A stretch of DNA of 64,000 nt from Microbacterium terregens (GCF_039534975.1 NZ_BAAAWH010000001.1:1550001-1614000); one strand, 5' to 3'. Numbered from the stretch's first letter, positions 55,341-64,000 are shown. Made by a program: numbers and translations. The notes: a model not told the origin generated them from the letters alone.

Positions 55341-56853
55341 CGACGAATACGAAGGTGGCGACGACAAGATCGCCGAATCCCTCGCCGACCTCGATGAGGA
55401 ACTTGCCGAGGCGCGCGCTGCGACCCTGCGCGCGAGTCTCTCCGATTATGAACTCGACGACGAGGATGCCGCGCTCCTCGAGGGCGTCGCCCTCGGCGAG
55501 GACGGCATCCAGTACTTCCCGGCGCTGCCGGTGGTGGCCATCGTCGGTCGGCCCAACGTCGGCAAGTCGGCGCTGGTGAACCGCATCCTCGGGCGTCGTG
55601 AGGCGGTCGTGGAAGACACCCCCGGTGTCACGCGCGACCGTGTCACGTACAAGGCGGAGTGGATGGACCGCCGGTTCTCGATCGTCGACACAGGCGGGTG
55701 GGAACCGGACGCGCGAGGCATCGACCTGTCCGTGGCCGCCCAGGCCGAGATCGCGATCGACCTGTGCGATGTCGTCCTGTTCGTCGTCGACGCGATGGTC
55801 GGTGCAACCTCGACCGACGAACACGTCGTCAAGCTGCTGCGCAAGAGCGGCAAGCCGGTGTTCCTGGTCGCCAACAAGATCGACGACGCGCGGCACGAGC
55901 CGGAGGCGGCTCCGCTCTGGAGTCTCGGCCTCGGCCAGCCCTACCCGGTATCGGCCATCCACGGCCGCGGCGTGGCCGACCTGCTCGACGACGTCATGAA
56001 GGTCCTTCCCGAGGTGTCCGCTGTCGCCAAGCAGGAGATCGGCGGCCCTCGCCGGGTGGCCATCCTCGGGCGACCGAACGTCGGCAAGTCCTCGCTGCTG
56101 AACAGGGCGGCAGGCGAAGAGCGCGTGGTCGTCAATGAGCTCGCCGGAACCACACGCGACCCCGTCGACGAGATCGTCGACCTCGGCGGCAAACTGTGGC
56201 GTTTCGTCGACACAGCCGGCATCCGTCGCCGCGTGCACCTGCAGCAGGGCGCTGACTTCTACGCGTCGCTGCGCACGTCGGCGGCGCTGGAGAAGGCCGA
56301 AGTCGCGGTCGTCGTCATCGACGTCAGCGAGCCGGTCAGCGAGCAGGACGTCCGCATCATCGACCTCGTCCTCGAATCAGGGCGGGCTCTGGTCCTTGCG
56401 TTCAACAAATGGGACCGCCTCAACGACGAAGACCTCGAGAACCTCGAGCGGCGCCGCCATCTGGAGCGCGAGATCGAGCAGGACCTCGCCCACGTGGCAT
56501 GGGCTCCGCGGGTGAACATCTCCGCCCGCACGGGTCGCCACCTGGAACGGCTGGTACCGGCGCTGGAGACATCGCTGAACTCGTGGGACACCCGTATCCC
56601 GACCGGCAAGTTCAACGCGTTCCTCTCGGAACTCGTCGCCGAGCACCCGCACCCGCTGCGCGGTGGCAAGCAGCCGCGCATCCTGTTCGGAACCCAGGCT
56701 TCGACGCGGCCGCCGACGTTCGTGCTCTTCACCACCGGGTTCCTCGACCCGGGCTACCGCCGGTTCATCCAGCGCCGCCTCCGCGAGATCTGGGGCTTCG
56801 AGGGCACACCCATCGTCATCAACATGCGGGTGCGCGAGAAGCGGACCCGTTAG
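55330..56853 (+). CDS. der: Ribosome assembly GTPase Der (EngA)
   Basis: A double-GTPase of 50S assembly, 507 aa. An acidic N-terminal extension of about 65 residues precedes G domain 1 (G1 [13 protein letters not shown]3 DTGGW, G4 NKID), then G domain 2 (G1 [13 protein letters not shown]3 DTAG, G4 NKWD), and a KH-like C-domain with [20 protein letters not shown] 55330 overlaps cmk by 11 bp. It closes the parA-to-der cluster and meets a convergent GNAT gene with a 4-bp overlap. Confidence 0.95.
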   Translation: MGADDEYEGGDDKIAESLADLDEELAEARAATLRASLSDYELDDEDAALLEGVALGEDGIQYFPALPVVAIVGRPNVGKSALVNRILGRREAVVEDTPGVTRDRVTYKAEWMDRRFSIVDTGGWEPDARGIDLSVAAQAEIAIDLCDVVLFVVDAMVGATSTDEHVVKLLRKSGKPVFLVANKIDDARHEPEAAPLWSLGLGQPYPVSAIHGRGVADLLDDVMKVLPEVSAVAKQEIGGPRRVAILGRPNVGKSSLLNRAAGEERVVVNELAGTTRDPVDEIVDLGGKLWRFVDTAGIRRRVHLQQGADFYASLRTSAALEKAEVAVVVIDVSEPVSEQDVRIIDLVLESGRALVLAFNKWDRLNDEDLENLERRRHLEREIEQDLAHVAWAPRVNISARTGRHLERLVPALETSLNSWDTRIPTGKFNAFLSELVAEHPHPLRGGKQPRILFGTQASTRPPTFVLFTTGFLDPGYRRFIQRRLREIWGFEGTPIVINMRVREKRTR

Positions 56854-57281
56854 CCGATCGGCGGCTTCTTCGGGGGCCTCACCATGGCCGTGGCGTCAGG
56901 CGCGGCGAAGCCGAACTGCTCGTACAGACCGTGGGCGTCCGCGGTGAACAGCGACCAGCGGAAGTCGCTCCCCGGGCCGTCTTCGATCATGGTGTGGACG
57001 AGGCGTTTTCCGAGCCCGTGACCTCGGTGCCCGTCAACCACGTACACGTCCGCGAGGTAGGCGAATCCCACGCCGTCAGAGGCTGCTCGCGCGAAGCCGA
57101 CGAGCTCGTCCGTGCCCGCGCGATACGCGCCGACCACCCGCCAGGCGTTCTCGATCTGGGTGTCGACGTCGTCGCGTGTGCGCCAGCGGCCCCAGTACGC
57201 TTCGCGGGACAGCCACGCCCACACCGCGTCGCGGGAGATGCGCGCGGGGTTGTCGTCAAGCTCGTAGTCGTCGGTTCCCAT
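56850..57281 (-). CDS. GNAT-family acetyltransferase
   Basis: A 143-aa N-acetyltransferase of the compact GNAT type. [19 protein letters not shown] is the N-terminal motif of a small family in which the acetyl-CoA loop [14 protein letters not shown] follows, with LYEQFGFA at the end. A longer frame upstream to 57407 has no GNAT-like content, so ATG 57281 is chosen. The substrate is unknown. The gene is convergent with der. Confidence 0.8.
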   Translation of the reverse strand: MGTDDYELDDNPARISRDAVWAWLSREAYWGRWRTRDDVDTQIENAWRVVGAYRAGTDELVGFARAASDGVGFAYLADVYVVDGHRGHGLGKRLVHTMIEDGPGSDFRWSLFTADAHGLYEQFGFAAPDATAMVRPPKKPPIG

Positions 57282-57373
57282 TCCGTTATTCTTGCCCGCG
57301 CCCACCTGTCGGAGCGGCCGTGGATGCGGTCCGATCGCGGAGCTGTGGCACGTGCGTGTGACAGGGTGGACAG

Positions 57374-58276
57374 GTGACGATCGAGCCCCCCGCACCCGGT
57401 GAACCACGCCGCCCGTCCGGTCCGCGGGATCCCGGCGACGCGTGGGTTGTCGCGCCTACCGGTGAACGATACTGGGGCGTCTTCGGTGCCGCGGGGCTGC
57501 TTGCGCTGGACCCCGACCGTGGCGTGCTCCTGCAGCATCGCGTGTCCTGGTCGCATCACGGCGACACGTGGGCGCTACCGGGCGGCGCGCGGCACGAGGG
57601 TGAGTCGGCATCCGATGGTGCCTTGCGCGAAGCCGCCGAGGAGGCGGGCGTGCCGGAGTTCGCGATCCGGCCGCGGCTGCTCAGTGTGCTCGACCTGGGC
57701 TACTGGACGTACACGACCCTGGTGGGAGATGTCACACATCCCTTCGAGCCGACGATCAGCGACCCCGAAAGTCGCGAGCTCGCCTGGATCCCACCCGAGG
57801 CCGTCGCCGACAAGCCGCTGCATCCCGCTTTCGCGACATCGTGGGCACATCTCCAGCCCCTGCTCGATGTCCGCCCCGCGGTCGTCGTGGACGCCGCGAA
57901 CGTGGTCGGTTCGGTGCCCGACGGCTGGTGGCACGACCGCCCGGCGGCCGCCCGCCGTCTGATCGCCCGGATCGGATTCCTCGCCGCGGGCGGCATCCCT
58001 GCCGCCGAGCTGGATCTGCCGGAGCACACCTGGTTTCCGGAATGGATGGTCGTCGTCGAAGGTCAGGCCCGTGCGGCGGGCGACGGAGCAGGTGGCGTCG
58101 ATGTCGTGCGGGCCACGGCATCCGGCGACGACGCGATCGTCGCCGAAACCGCACGGCTCGTGTCCGCCGGACGCGCGGTCACGGTCGTGACGAGCGACCG
58201 CGAGCTCGCGCGCCGGGTGACGGATGCCGGGGCCGCCGTGCGTGGCGCGCGCTGGCTGCTCGATCAGCTGTCGTAG
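57374..58276 (+). CDS. NUDIX hydrolase fused to a PIN/NYN-like domain
   Basis: A 300-aa two-domain protein. Residues about 30-165 are a NUDIX hydrolase with box G(GARH)EGESASDGALREAAEEAGV, intact REXXEE core. Residues about 168-300 match the small PIN/NYN-like proteins of actinobacteria: VVDAANVVGSVPDGWWHDRPAA at the first acidic strand, SGDDAIVAETA and VVTSDRELARRV, giving the usual scattered Asp residues of a metal nuclease. The fusion suggests coupled cleavage of modified nucleotides or capped RNA ends, which is inference. GTG 57374 is the start. The stop overlaps the convergent S4 gene by 13 bp. Confidence 0.8.
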   Translation: MTIEPPAPGEPRRPSGPRDPGDAWVVAPTGERYWGVFGAAGLLALDPDRGVLLQHRVSWSHHGDTWALPGGARHEGESASDGALREAAEEAGVPEFAIRPRLLSVLDLGYWTYTTLVGDVTHPFEPTISDPESRELAWIPPEAVADKPLHPAFATSWAHLQPLLDVRPAVVVDAANVVGSVPDGWWHDRPAAARRLIARIGFLAAGGIPAAELDLPEHTWFPEWMVVVEGQARAAGDGAGGVDVVRATASGDDAIVAETARLVSAGRAVTVVTSDRELARRVTDAGAAVRGARWLLDQLS

Positions 58277-58665
58277 CCGTCGTCCTCGTCTGATTCGGCG
58301 TCTCGGCCGCGCAGTCTGTCGATGTCGCGTCGCTCCCGCTTGGTCGGACGCCCCGCACCGCGGTCGCGCAGAGGCACCAACGCGCGTTCCTCGACGGGTG
58401 GGGGCGGGGGAGTCCGGTCCTCGACCGCCTCCGCCGCGAGCACCGCGCCGACGCGCTTGGAGATCGGCAGCCTGACCACAAGAATGCGATCGAACCCTGC
58501 GATCCGCACCCGCAGTTCATCCCCCGGCCGCACCGGCTGGGCGGCCTTCGCCCGGTCGCCGTTGACGCGCACGTGTCCCGCACGGCACGCCGTGGTCGCC
58601 GCGGACCGCGTCTTGTACACCCGCACGGCCCAGAGCCATGCGTCCACCCGTGCGGTCGTCGTCAT
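58264..58665 (-). CDS. S4-domain RNA-binding protein (Hsp15-like)
   Basis: A 133-aa protein. The S4 domain fills residues about 5-70: RVDAWLWAVRVYKTRSAATTACRAGHVRVNG (quoted as DAWLWAVRVYKTRSAA and GHVRVNGDRAK). A basic/acidic tail with RPTKRERRDIDRLRG follows. This resembles Hsp15, which binds free 50S subunits carrying nascent chains. ATG 58665 overlaps the end of the upstream membrane-protein gene (ATGA), so the two form a small minus-strand operon. Confidence 0.85.
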   Translation of the reverse strand: MTTTARVDAWLWAVRVYKTRSAATTACRAGHVRVNGDRAKAAQPVRPGDELRVRIAGFDRILVVRLPISKRVGAVLAAEAVEDRTPPPPPVEERALVPLRDRGAGRPTKRERRDIDRLRGRDAESDEDDGYDS

Positions 58666-59348
58666 CCGGCGTCGCCCATTCGTCCGCTCGTCGCGGCGAG
58701 GGTCCGCAGACGGTCCGCGACCACGACACCGGCCGCGAGGAGCCCTTGCCCGAGGCAGTAGGTGAGCATGACGAGCGGGCTCGTCCACTCGGGGGTCGCG
58801 TCCGGAAGGAAGAGGCGGAACGCGAGAATCGTGTCGGAGGCGAGAAACAGCGCGTCGCCCCAGGCCACGAGCGGGTGACATCGGGATGCCGCGACCGCTG
58901 TCCCGCCCAGGATGAGTCCGTAGAGGGCGACGGCGATCAGCAGACCTCCGAGGTGGGGCCAGAGGACCGCGAGGAGCGCGATCCACCACAACCCGTAGAC
59001 CGCCGCCCACGCCGGCACGCGCCGCGCCGGGATCAGCCGCCAGAAGAGCCAGATGTAACAGACGTGCGCGAGGCCGAAGAACAGGAGCATCATCGGCACG
59101 GTCGGCGCCGCCGGGAAGAATGTGCCGGCACCGTCGCCGAGCCACGACAAGGCGATCGCCGCGAACAGCAAGGTGTACGGCAGCCCCCCGCGCGATCCCC
59201 GTCCACCCCAGAGCACCGCTACGGCCAGGAGCGGCATCAGGAACAGCTTCGTCGGGCCGGCGACCGCCTCGGCGTCGACGGCAAGCGCGATGACGTGGAC
59301 AACCGAAACCAGGGCGAACGGCGCGAATCCGATCCAGAGCCGGGGCAT
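58662..59348 (-). CDS. YhhN/TMEM86-type membrane protein (lysoplasmalogenase family)
   Basis: A 228-aa protein with about eight hydrophobic segments. GPTKLFLMPLLAV, LSWLGDGAG and ALFLASDTILAFRLF are the family blocks, with conserved Lys, Asp and Ser/Asp in the membrane that form the proposed hydrolase site. Known members cleave the vinyl-ether bond of lysoplasmalogens; whether this one does is unknown. ATG 59348 follows GAGGAGAACA. An alternative ATG lies 4 codons upstream but overlaps the ribosome site. It is divergent from the LtrA-like gene with about 40 bp between the starts. Confidence 0.8.
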   Translation of the reverse strand: MPRLWIGFAPFALVSVVHVIALAVDAEAVAGPTKLFLMPLLAVAVLWGGRGSRGGLPYTLLFAAIALSWLGDGAGTFFPAAPTVPMMLLFFGLAHVCYIWLFWRLIPARRVPAWAAVYGLWWIALLAVLWPHLGGLLIAVALYGLILGGTAVAASRCHPLVAWGDALFLASDTILAFRLFLPDATPEWTSPLVMLTYCLGQGLLAAGVVVADRLRTLAATSGRMGDAG

Positions 59349-59388
59349 TGTTCTCCTCATCGAGCGGGCGGGGCACCATAATCGTCGC

Positions 59389-60579
59389 ATGACCGACGCG
59401 CTCAGCAGGATCGGCCTCCGGCGCATGACGGGGCGGGACCCTGACGAGTCGCACCGTGTGGCCACCCCGCTCGAGCTGCTGTTCGACCTGGTGTTCGTGG
59501 TGGCCGTGTCGCAGGCCTCGCAGAACCTGCACCACCTCATCAGCGACGGCCACGTCGGGCAGGGAGTGCTCTCCTACCTGATGGTGTTCTTCGCGATCTG
59601 GTGGGCGTGGATGAACTTCACGTGGTTCGCGTCGGCGTTCGACACGGACGACTGGCTCTACCGCGTGATGACGATCGTGCAGATGGCCGGCGTGCTCGTG
59701 CTGGCGGCCGGCGTCCACGCGGCGATGGTGGACCTGGACTACCTGACGGTCACGTGGGGCTACGTACTCATGCGGCTTGCGATGGTGGGTCAGTGGCTGC
59801 GGGCCGCGGCATCCGATCCCGCCTCACGGCCCACCGCTGTACGGTTCGCCGTGGGGATCACGTTCGTGCAGGTGCTCTGGGTCGCGCGGATGTATCTGCT
59901 CGATGAGACCGCACAGTTCTGGTCGTTCTTCGTGCTCGTCGCCGCCGAATTCATCGTGCCGGTGTGGGCGGAGTCCCGGCGCCGCACCAGCTGGCACCCC
60001 GTCCACATCGCCGAGCGCTTCGGGCTGTTCACCCTGCTGCTGCTGGGCGAGAGTCTGCTCGCCTCCTCGAACGCGATGATCGACGCGCTCGGCGAGGGCG
60101 AGCAGATTCCACAGCTGCTCGGACTCGCGGCGTCGGGCATCGTTGTGACCGCCGGGATCTGGTGGCTGTACTTCGCCCGGGAGCAGCACGGGCGGCTGCG
60201 GAGCCTTCGCGCGGGTTTCACGTTCGGCTACCTGCACTATGTGATCTTCGCGGCGGCGGGCGCGGTGTCGTCGGGGGTGGAGGTCGAGATCGATGAGATC
60301 ACCGGCCACACCGAGATCGCCCACGCGACCGCCGGACTCTCCCTCACCCTTCCGATCGCGTTGTTCGTGCTGAGCGCGTGGGCGATCCTGCTGCAACCGA
60401 CGCTGTCGCGCGCGGCATCGGCCGTGGTCGTCGTGGCTGCCGGTCTCATCGCGGCGAGCGGCCTGCTGCCGGTGGGGGAGTACGCGGTCTCTGCGCTGCT
60501 GCTGAGCGGGATCGTCGTGGTGCTGGAGGTCGCGGCGGTCAAGGACTCGATTCCCGCGGGCCCGGCACGGACGCCGTAG
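59389..60579 (+). CDS. LtrA-like (low-temperature requirement) membrane protein
   Basis: A 396-aa protein with about ten or eleven hydrophobic segments. VATPLELLFDLVFVVAVSQ near residue 25 and HIAERFGLFTLLLLGESLL near residue 205 are the two diagnostic LtrA blocks, containing conserved Glu and Asp in the membrane. Function in bacteria is unclear (linked to cold growth in Listeria). ATG 59389 lies 6 nt after CATAAT (59377-59382), a leaderless start. Confidence 0.85.
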   Translation: MTDALSRIGLRRMTGRDPDESHRVATPLELLFDLVFVVAVSQASQNLHHLISDGHVGQGVLSYLMVFFAIWWAWMNFTWFASAFDTDDWLYRVMTIVQMAGVLVLAAGVHAAMVDLDYLTVTWGYVLMRLAMVGQWLRAAASDPASRPTAVRFAVGITFVQVLWVARMYLLDETAQFWSFFVLVAAEFIVPVWAESRRRTSWHPVHIAERFGLFTLLLLGESLLASSNAMIDALGEGEQIPQLLGLAASGIVVTAGIWWLYFAREQHGRLRSLRAGFTFGYLHYVIFAAAGAVSSGVEVEIDEITGHTEIAHATAGLSLTLPIALFVLSAWAILLQPTLSRAASAVVVVAAGLIAASGLLPVGEYAVSALLLSGIVVVLEVAAVKDSIPAGPARTP

Positions 60580-60601
60580 GGCCGCCCACGGGTCCTCGAA
60601 G

Positions 60602-61189
60602 TCAGGTGCTCAGGTCGAGCGAGACGATGGTCCGGTCGTACCTCGGGCGCGCGACCTCGCGGAAGCCCGCCCTCTCGAACACCGACAGGATGCCGTGATA
60701 CAGGTCGTTGGTGGGGTGCGTCGCCACCCTCGTGTCGAGCGGGTACGCCTCGACGGAGCGGGCCCCGTGACTGCGGGCGAAGTCGACGGCCGCGGAGAGG
60801 AGCTCGGCGTTCAACCCCTTGCCACGATGCTCGCGCCGCACGACGAAGCAGGTCACTGCCCAGACATCCTCATCATCGAGCGGCACGTCGGTGTTCGCCG
60901 CGATCGCCCGGGTGCGCAGGACCCGGATCTGCGAAGCACGCGGTCCGATGCGAACCCAGCCCGCGGCTTCACCATCGACATAGGCGATCAGTGCGGGCGG
61001 CGTGGCGCCTTGTTCGATCTCGGTCCGGAGCATCTCGCGCCGCTCATCTTGCGTCGTTCTCTGAAACTGCGCTCTTGTGAGCATCCACCACTGGCACTGG
61101 CAGGCCTGTCCATCGCCACCACCGGTCAGAGCGTGCTCAGCATCGTCGAAGCGGTCGGCAGTAACGGGGGAGAGAACGATCTCGGCCAT
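60602..61189 (-). CDS. GNAT-family acetyltransferase
   Basis: A 195-aa N-acetyltransferase. The acetyl-CoA loop is VVRREHRGKGLNAELL, preceded by VWAVTCFVV (beta-4) and followed by SVEAYPLDTRV. An early CQCQWWML segment is typical of a GNAT subgroup common in actinobacteria, often annotated only as GNAT. The substrate is unknown. ATG 61189 is 129 bp from the tRNA gene and is divergent from it. Confidence 0.85.
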   Translation of the reverse strand: MAEIVLSPVTADRFDDAEHALTGGGDGQACQCQWWMLTRAQFQRTTQDERREMLRTEIEQGATPPALIAYVDGEAAGWVRIGPRASQIRVLRTRAIAANTDVPLDDEDVWAVTCFVVRREHRGKGLNAELLSAAVDFARSHGARSVEAYPLDTRVATHPTNDLYHGILSVFERAGFREVARPRYDRTIVSLDLST

Positions 61190-61317
61190 CCCTCGACGCT
61201 AGCGACTGCGGCCGACACGGGAAAGAGTCGACTCAGGATGCCGGCCGTGCGGGCGTCGCCCGTTCGCGGCGCTCGCGGTGAGCGGGTAGGATGGGGGAGT
61301 TGTCCGCGTGCGGGCAT

Positions 61318-61391
<74 letters not shown>

Positions 61392-61396
61392 CTGGA

Positions 61397-61428
61397 AAGT
61401 CCCGGGAACCTGAGGGTTCCCGGGACTT
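61397..61428 (+). terminator. tRNA-Pro terminator
   Basis: AAGTCCCGGGAACC (61397-61410) and GGTTCCCGGGACTT (61415-61428) form a perfect 14-bp stem with a TGAG loop, directly followed by CTTAGTT. It lies 6 bp after the tRNA gene. Confidence 0.88.
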
Positions 61429-61543
61429 CTTAGTTGGTGAAACTTGACCACGTCATCGCAATGCCATCGAATTGACCGCTCTGGCGCTCTCTCGCGGCGC
61501 GAAGCCTCGACTGACTCTACTTCGCTCCGGTTGCCTCCGAACG

Positions 61544-61813
61544 GTGGGGCGACGACCTGCGCACCTAGTAGGCATAAACGCGGTAGACAACCTGACGCTC
61601 GAGCTCTGGGGGCTGGAAAGACTCCTCAATATCAACGAGCTCGCCGCCTATCTCCGCGTCCCCGTGTCGACCATCTACGAGTGGCGTACGAAGGGGCAGG
61701 CGCCTCTCGCGCATCGCTACGGCAAGCATCTGACATTCGCGGCCGCGGATGTGCGGGCTTGGGTCGACGCCCACAGGGAGCCGTGCGCTCCGGCACCCGT
61801 CAACCCTCGGTGA
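61544..61813 (+). CDS. Excisionase-like helix-turn-helix protein
   Basis: A small DNA-binding protein of the AlpA/excisionase (HTH_17) type. LLNINELAAYLRVPVSTIYEWRTKGQAP (quoted as NINELAAYLRVPVSTIYEW) is the helix-turn-helix and YGKHLTFAAADVRAWVDAH the wing and end. It lies 4 bp before the integrase, fitting a directionality factor or regulator. The start is uncertain: GTG 61544 gives 89 aa, while a TTG at 61472 would add 24 poor residues. No ribosome site is clear. Confidence 0.72.
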   Translation: MGRRPAHLVGINAVDNLTLELWGLERLLNINELAAYLRVPVSTIYEWRTKGQAPLAHRYGKHLTFAAADVRAWVDAHREPCAPAPVNPR

Positions 61814-61817
61814 CGCG

Positions 61818-63005
61818 ATGAGTCGCGTGCGCCTCGCGATCGGGACTTTCGGCGAGATCGGGTTCCTTGCCGCCGCACCCGGTCGCGTGATTGCCCGCGC
61901 ACGATATCGCGATTGGGATGGCCGGACCAGGCTCGTGCAGGCCACCGCAGAGACGCGCGCGCTCGCCGAGCGCGCACTGAAGGTGAAGCTCTCAACGCGG
62001 AGCTCGTTCCAGCACACGATAACGACGCTCACTCCCGACAGCCTGTTCTCCCATCTCGTCGACTACTGGCTTGAAGACCTGGATCAGGAGGGCCGGCTCT
62101 CCACAACGACACGGCAGCTGTACGAGCGCAACATCCGAACCCTCGTCATACCGGCGATCGGCAATCTGACGCTGCGGGAGATCGGCGTCGCGCGCTGCGA
62201 CCAACTCCTCAAGCAGCTGAACAAGCGGAGCTACAGCCGAGCAAAGCATGCTCGCGTCGTACTTCGCCTGGCGTTCGGCCTCGCTGTGCGCCACGAGGTC
62301 CTGTCGCGTAATCCGATGGACCATGTCGCACGACTGAATCGGCAGATCAGTATGCCCGACGCACTCACCCCGGTCGAGGTGACGGCGATCCGCACGGCGA
62401 TCGCCGTCTGGGAGAGCGGACGCGTGATCTCAGGGCCGAAGCCGGATGGACAACTCGGTGGAATCGTCGAGGTCATGCTTGGAACATCCGCCCGAATCGG
62501 TGAGGTGCTCGCGATTCGACGTCGCGACGTTGACATCACCAGCGCGGTGCCGTCGATTCGCATCGCGGGCACGATCGTCAGCAACAGTGGTGAGCCGACC
62601 CAGCGGCAGGATCACCCGAAGACCGCGAAGTCGCGACGCACTATCGCGATTCCGACGTTCACAGCCGAGGCCGTCCGCCGGCGTCTGGCTAGTCTCAGCG
62701 AGCCGTCGCTGGACGCGCTGCTCTTCTGTAGTCGGGAGGGCACACCGTTGACCACGAACAATGTGAGGCGCCAGCTTCGACGAGTCATGGAGATCGCCGG
62801 CATCACGGGAGTTACGCCGCACGCGTTTCGCCGCACGGTCGCGACAGCTATCAACGAGCAGGCGGGCGTGGAGCTTGCTGCAGAGTTGTTGGGCCACACG
62901 GATCCCAAGATCACCGTCCAGCACTACATCCGGCGCAACGAGATGGTGAACCCTTCCACCGCCGAGATGCTCGACCGCGCGTTCGCCAAGGATCAGCCGA
63001 TCTGA
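61818..63005 (+). CDS. int: Tyrosine-family site-specific integrase
   Basis: A 395-aa phage/ICE-type integrase. An arm-binding N-terminus (about 1-75), a SAM-like core-binding domain (about 85-190) and the catalytic domain follow. Catalytic residues are Arg in GTSARIGEVLAIR, HxxR in TPHAFRRTVATAI, His in LLGHTDPKITV and the nucleophile Tyr in VQHYIRRNE. ATG 61818 starts the family sequence. It is divergent in sequence from the housekeeping XerD at 49161. It probably integrates at the tRNA-Pro next to it. Confidence 0.92.
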   Translation: MSRVRLAIGTFGEIGFLAAAPGRVIARARYRDWDGRTRLVQATAETRALAERALKVKLSTRSSFQHTITTLTPDSLFSHLVDYWLEDLDQEGRLSTTTRQLYERNIRTLVIPAIGNLTLREIGVARCDQLLKQLNKRSYSRAKHARVVLRLAFGLAVRHEVLSRNPMDHVARLNRQISMPDALTPVEVTAIRTAIAVWESGRVISGPKPDGQLGGIVEVMLGTSARIGEVLAIRRRDVDITSAVPSIRIAGTIVSNSGEPTQRQDHPKTAKSRRTIAIPTFTAEAVRRRLASLSEPSLDALLFCSREGTPLTTNNVRRQLRRVMEIAGITGVTPHAFRRTVATAINEQAGVELAAELLGHTDPKITVQHYIRRNEMVNPSTAEMLDRAFAKDQPI

Positions 63006-63020
63006 GAAGGATGCCTGTGG

Positions 63021-63302
63021 TCACCACGTTTGCTCCGTCGGGCCCCAACTCGCGATCGGCCCGCCGTTCGGGCCGTGGTTCCGGAGGAACTCGCCGTGGA
63101 CCCGCTCGCAGGCGAGGCGGAGGGTGTTTGACCAGCCGATGACTTCGCCGCGGAAGCTGACACGGTAGCGAACGTCGTCGGCGCTCATCCGGCGGATCTC
63201 GATGGTGCCGTACACGCGGTCGAACGCGTCCGCCAAAGTCCACGTGCCCGTCGGACCCTCCTGCGCTGCGAGCAGCGGGTGCCATCGGTGCGGTTCGGCC
63301 AT
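63021..63302 (-). CDS. Small protein of unknown function, element-borne
   Basis: A 93-aa protein I do not recognise. It contains EIRRMSADDVRYRVSFRGEVIGWS and LRLACERVHGEFLRNHGPNG (quoted in parts), suggesting a small alpha/beta fold. Such short cargo genes are common on actinobacterial elements beside the integrase. It is convergent with int, 15 bp from its stop. The ATG at 63302 has no obvious ribosome site. Confidence 0.6.
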   Translation of the reverse strand: MAEPHRWHPLLAAQEGPTGTWTLADAFDRVYGTIEIRRMSADDVRYRVSFRGEVIGWSNTLRLACERVHGEFLRNHGPNGGPIASWGPTEQTW

Positions 63303-63397
63303 TGGGCATCCTCCTCCGGCCGAACACGCATGAGAGTAGACCGACCAACAGACATCGCCGCGCGAGCTGTTGGGAGCTGGATGCGCACCTTCCTGCC

Positions 63398-63673
63398 ATG
63401 AGCGATCGTGAGCGCGCTGACGCTGTCCTGGAGCACGTGGCTGTGCTCGCGTTCCTGTACTACCCCGGCATCGAGGTGGATGATCCGAGCTACAGCCTCG
63501 CCGACGACATCGACTGGTGTCTCGCGCGGCTGGGCGATGTGACCGACGTCGAGCGGGAACGGATGCGTGCGCTCTTCGAAAGAGCGATCACGGACCCCAC
63601 CGCGGCGCGCGAGGAGTTGTTCACGGCTCTCGTTGAGCTCGACGGCGTTCTCGCAGCGGATCATCCTGAGTGA
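63398..63673 (+). CDS. Small acidic protein of unknown function
   Basis: A 91-aa, mostly helical, acidic protein: SDRERADAVLEHVAVLAFLYY, then DDIDWCLARLGDVTDVERERM and a final helix. No family recognised. ATG 63398 is the most sensible start; the frame is open upstream without support. The next frame overlaps its 3' end. Confidence 0.6.
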   Translation: MSDRERADAVLEHVAVLAFLYYPGIEVDDPSYSLADDIDWCLARLGDVTDVERERMRALFERAITDPTAAREELFTALVELDGVLAADHPE

Positions 63674-64000
63674 CGCGCGTCGAAGCGAGGACGAGCGTGC
63701 GGCGCGTCTGGCTGCGCATCGGAAGGTATGGAACGACGCGCACCCGACCTACTACGCGGAGTACCGTGAGCGGAACCGTGAGGACATCCGCCGGAAGAAC
63801 CGTGAGCGGGAGCGGGAGCGGGCTCAGCGCGAGCGGGAGGAGAAGGCGCGGCGTCAGAAGGGGATCGATCGCGCGACGGCGTGGGCTGCGGCGCACCCGG
63901 AGGAGCGTCAGCAAGCGCGCGAGCGCTACAAGCAAGAGCACCCGGAGACGTACAAGCAGGCTCAGCGCGACTATTACCACCGGAACCGCGACGCGATCGC
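63633..64000 (+). CDS. Highly charged phage/element-type protein (3' end beyond window)
   Basis: A frame open to the window edge, very rich in Arg, Glu, Lys, Gln and Tyr: YYAEYRERNREDIRRKN, then RERERERAQREREEK and YKQEHPETYKQAQRDYY. The 'x-NRE-x-Y' pattern is common in phage and element proteins, sometimes ahead of HNH endonuclease domains, but no catalytic motif is in view. No ATG or GTG opens this frame; TTG 63633 or a site near 63666 overlapping the previous stop may serve. The other plus frame is also open, so the assignment rests on composition. Confidence 0.5.
   Translation, partial: MSSTAFSQRIILSDARRSEDERAARLAAHRKVWNDAHPTYYAEYRERNREDIRRKNRERERERAQREREEKARRQKGIDRATAWAAAHPEERQQARERYKQEHPETYKQAQRDYYHRNRDAI

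Overview
The window is about 70% GC bacterial chromosome from an actinobacterium of the family Microbacteriaceae, most likely Microbacterium. The evidence is the sequence of the 16S rRNA gene, the use of the bifunctional PriA isomerase, the many leaderless genes with a TANNNT box 6-8 nt before ATG or GTG, and a gene order that closely follows Mycobacterium tuberculosis Rv1641 to Rv1713. Nearly all of it is housekeeping core. Only the last 2.6 kb looks mobile.

Layout. (1) 1-2098: end of a histidine cluster (hisH, priA) plus an SseB-like gene. (2) 2225-6225: a PLP decarboxylase, a CASTOR/POLLUX-type channel and a convergent DUF1844 gene. A decayed copy of the DUF1844 3' end lies on the far side of the channel gene. 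(3) 6240-9017: infC-rpmI-rplT, where infC starts at ATC and has an odd acidic tail, then a SpoU-type rRNA methyltransferase. (4) 9100-12521: a four-gene glutamate-type ABC importer. (5) 12562-16127: pheST, followed by an inverted AAA ATPase. (6) 17524-25408: argCJBDF, a membrane acyltransferase-like gene and argH; argR and argG are not here. (7) 25413-27529 (minus strand): SatD-like protein, membrane protein and CHAD protein behind a perfect 14-bp palindrome. (8) 27674-31625: VOC protein, tyrS, DUF4184 membrane protein and a CaiB-like CoA-transferase.

(9) 31.9-37.8 kb: a complete rRNA operon with two near-identical tandem promoters, 16S, 23S and 5S, no spacer tRNA and a strong terminator. (10) 37817-43909: a repeat-rich TPR-like protein, HAD phosphatase, a 55-aa protein, tlyA, nadK and recN, tightly coupled. 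(11) 43906-56853: a large DUF2207 membrane protein, then pyrG, NUDIX, xerD, parA, scpA, scpB, rluB, tyrA, cmk and der. This links nucleotide synthesis, chromosome segregation and ribosome maturation. (12) 56850-61189: GNAT, NUDIX-PIN fusion, S4 protein, YhhN-like protein, LtrA-like protein and a second GNAT. (13) 61318-64000: tRNA-Pro(GGG), its terminator, then an excisionase-like gene, a tyrosine integrase and small unknown genes. This is the left end of an integrative element that runs out of the window.

Most genes form operons with 1-, 4- or 8-bp stop/start overlaps, and several convergent pairs overlap at their 3' ends with no terminator between them. The best candidates for something undescribed are the SatD/membrane/CHAD operon and its palindrome, the duplicated flanks of the channel gene, the NUDIX-PIN fusion and the repeat-rich protein beside the rRNA operon. 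No CRISPR array, insertion sequence, prophage structural module or recognised defence system was found.
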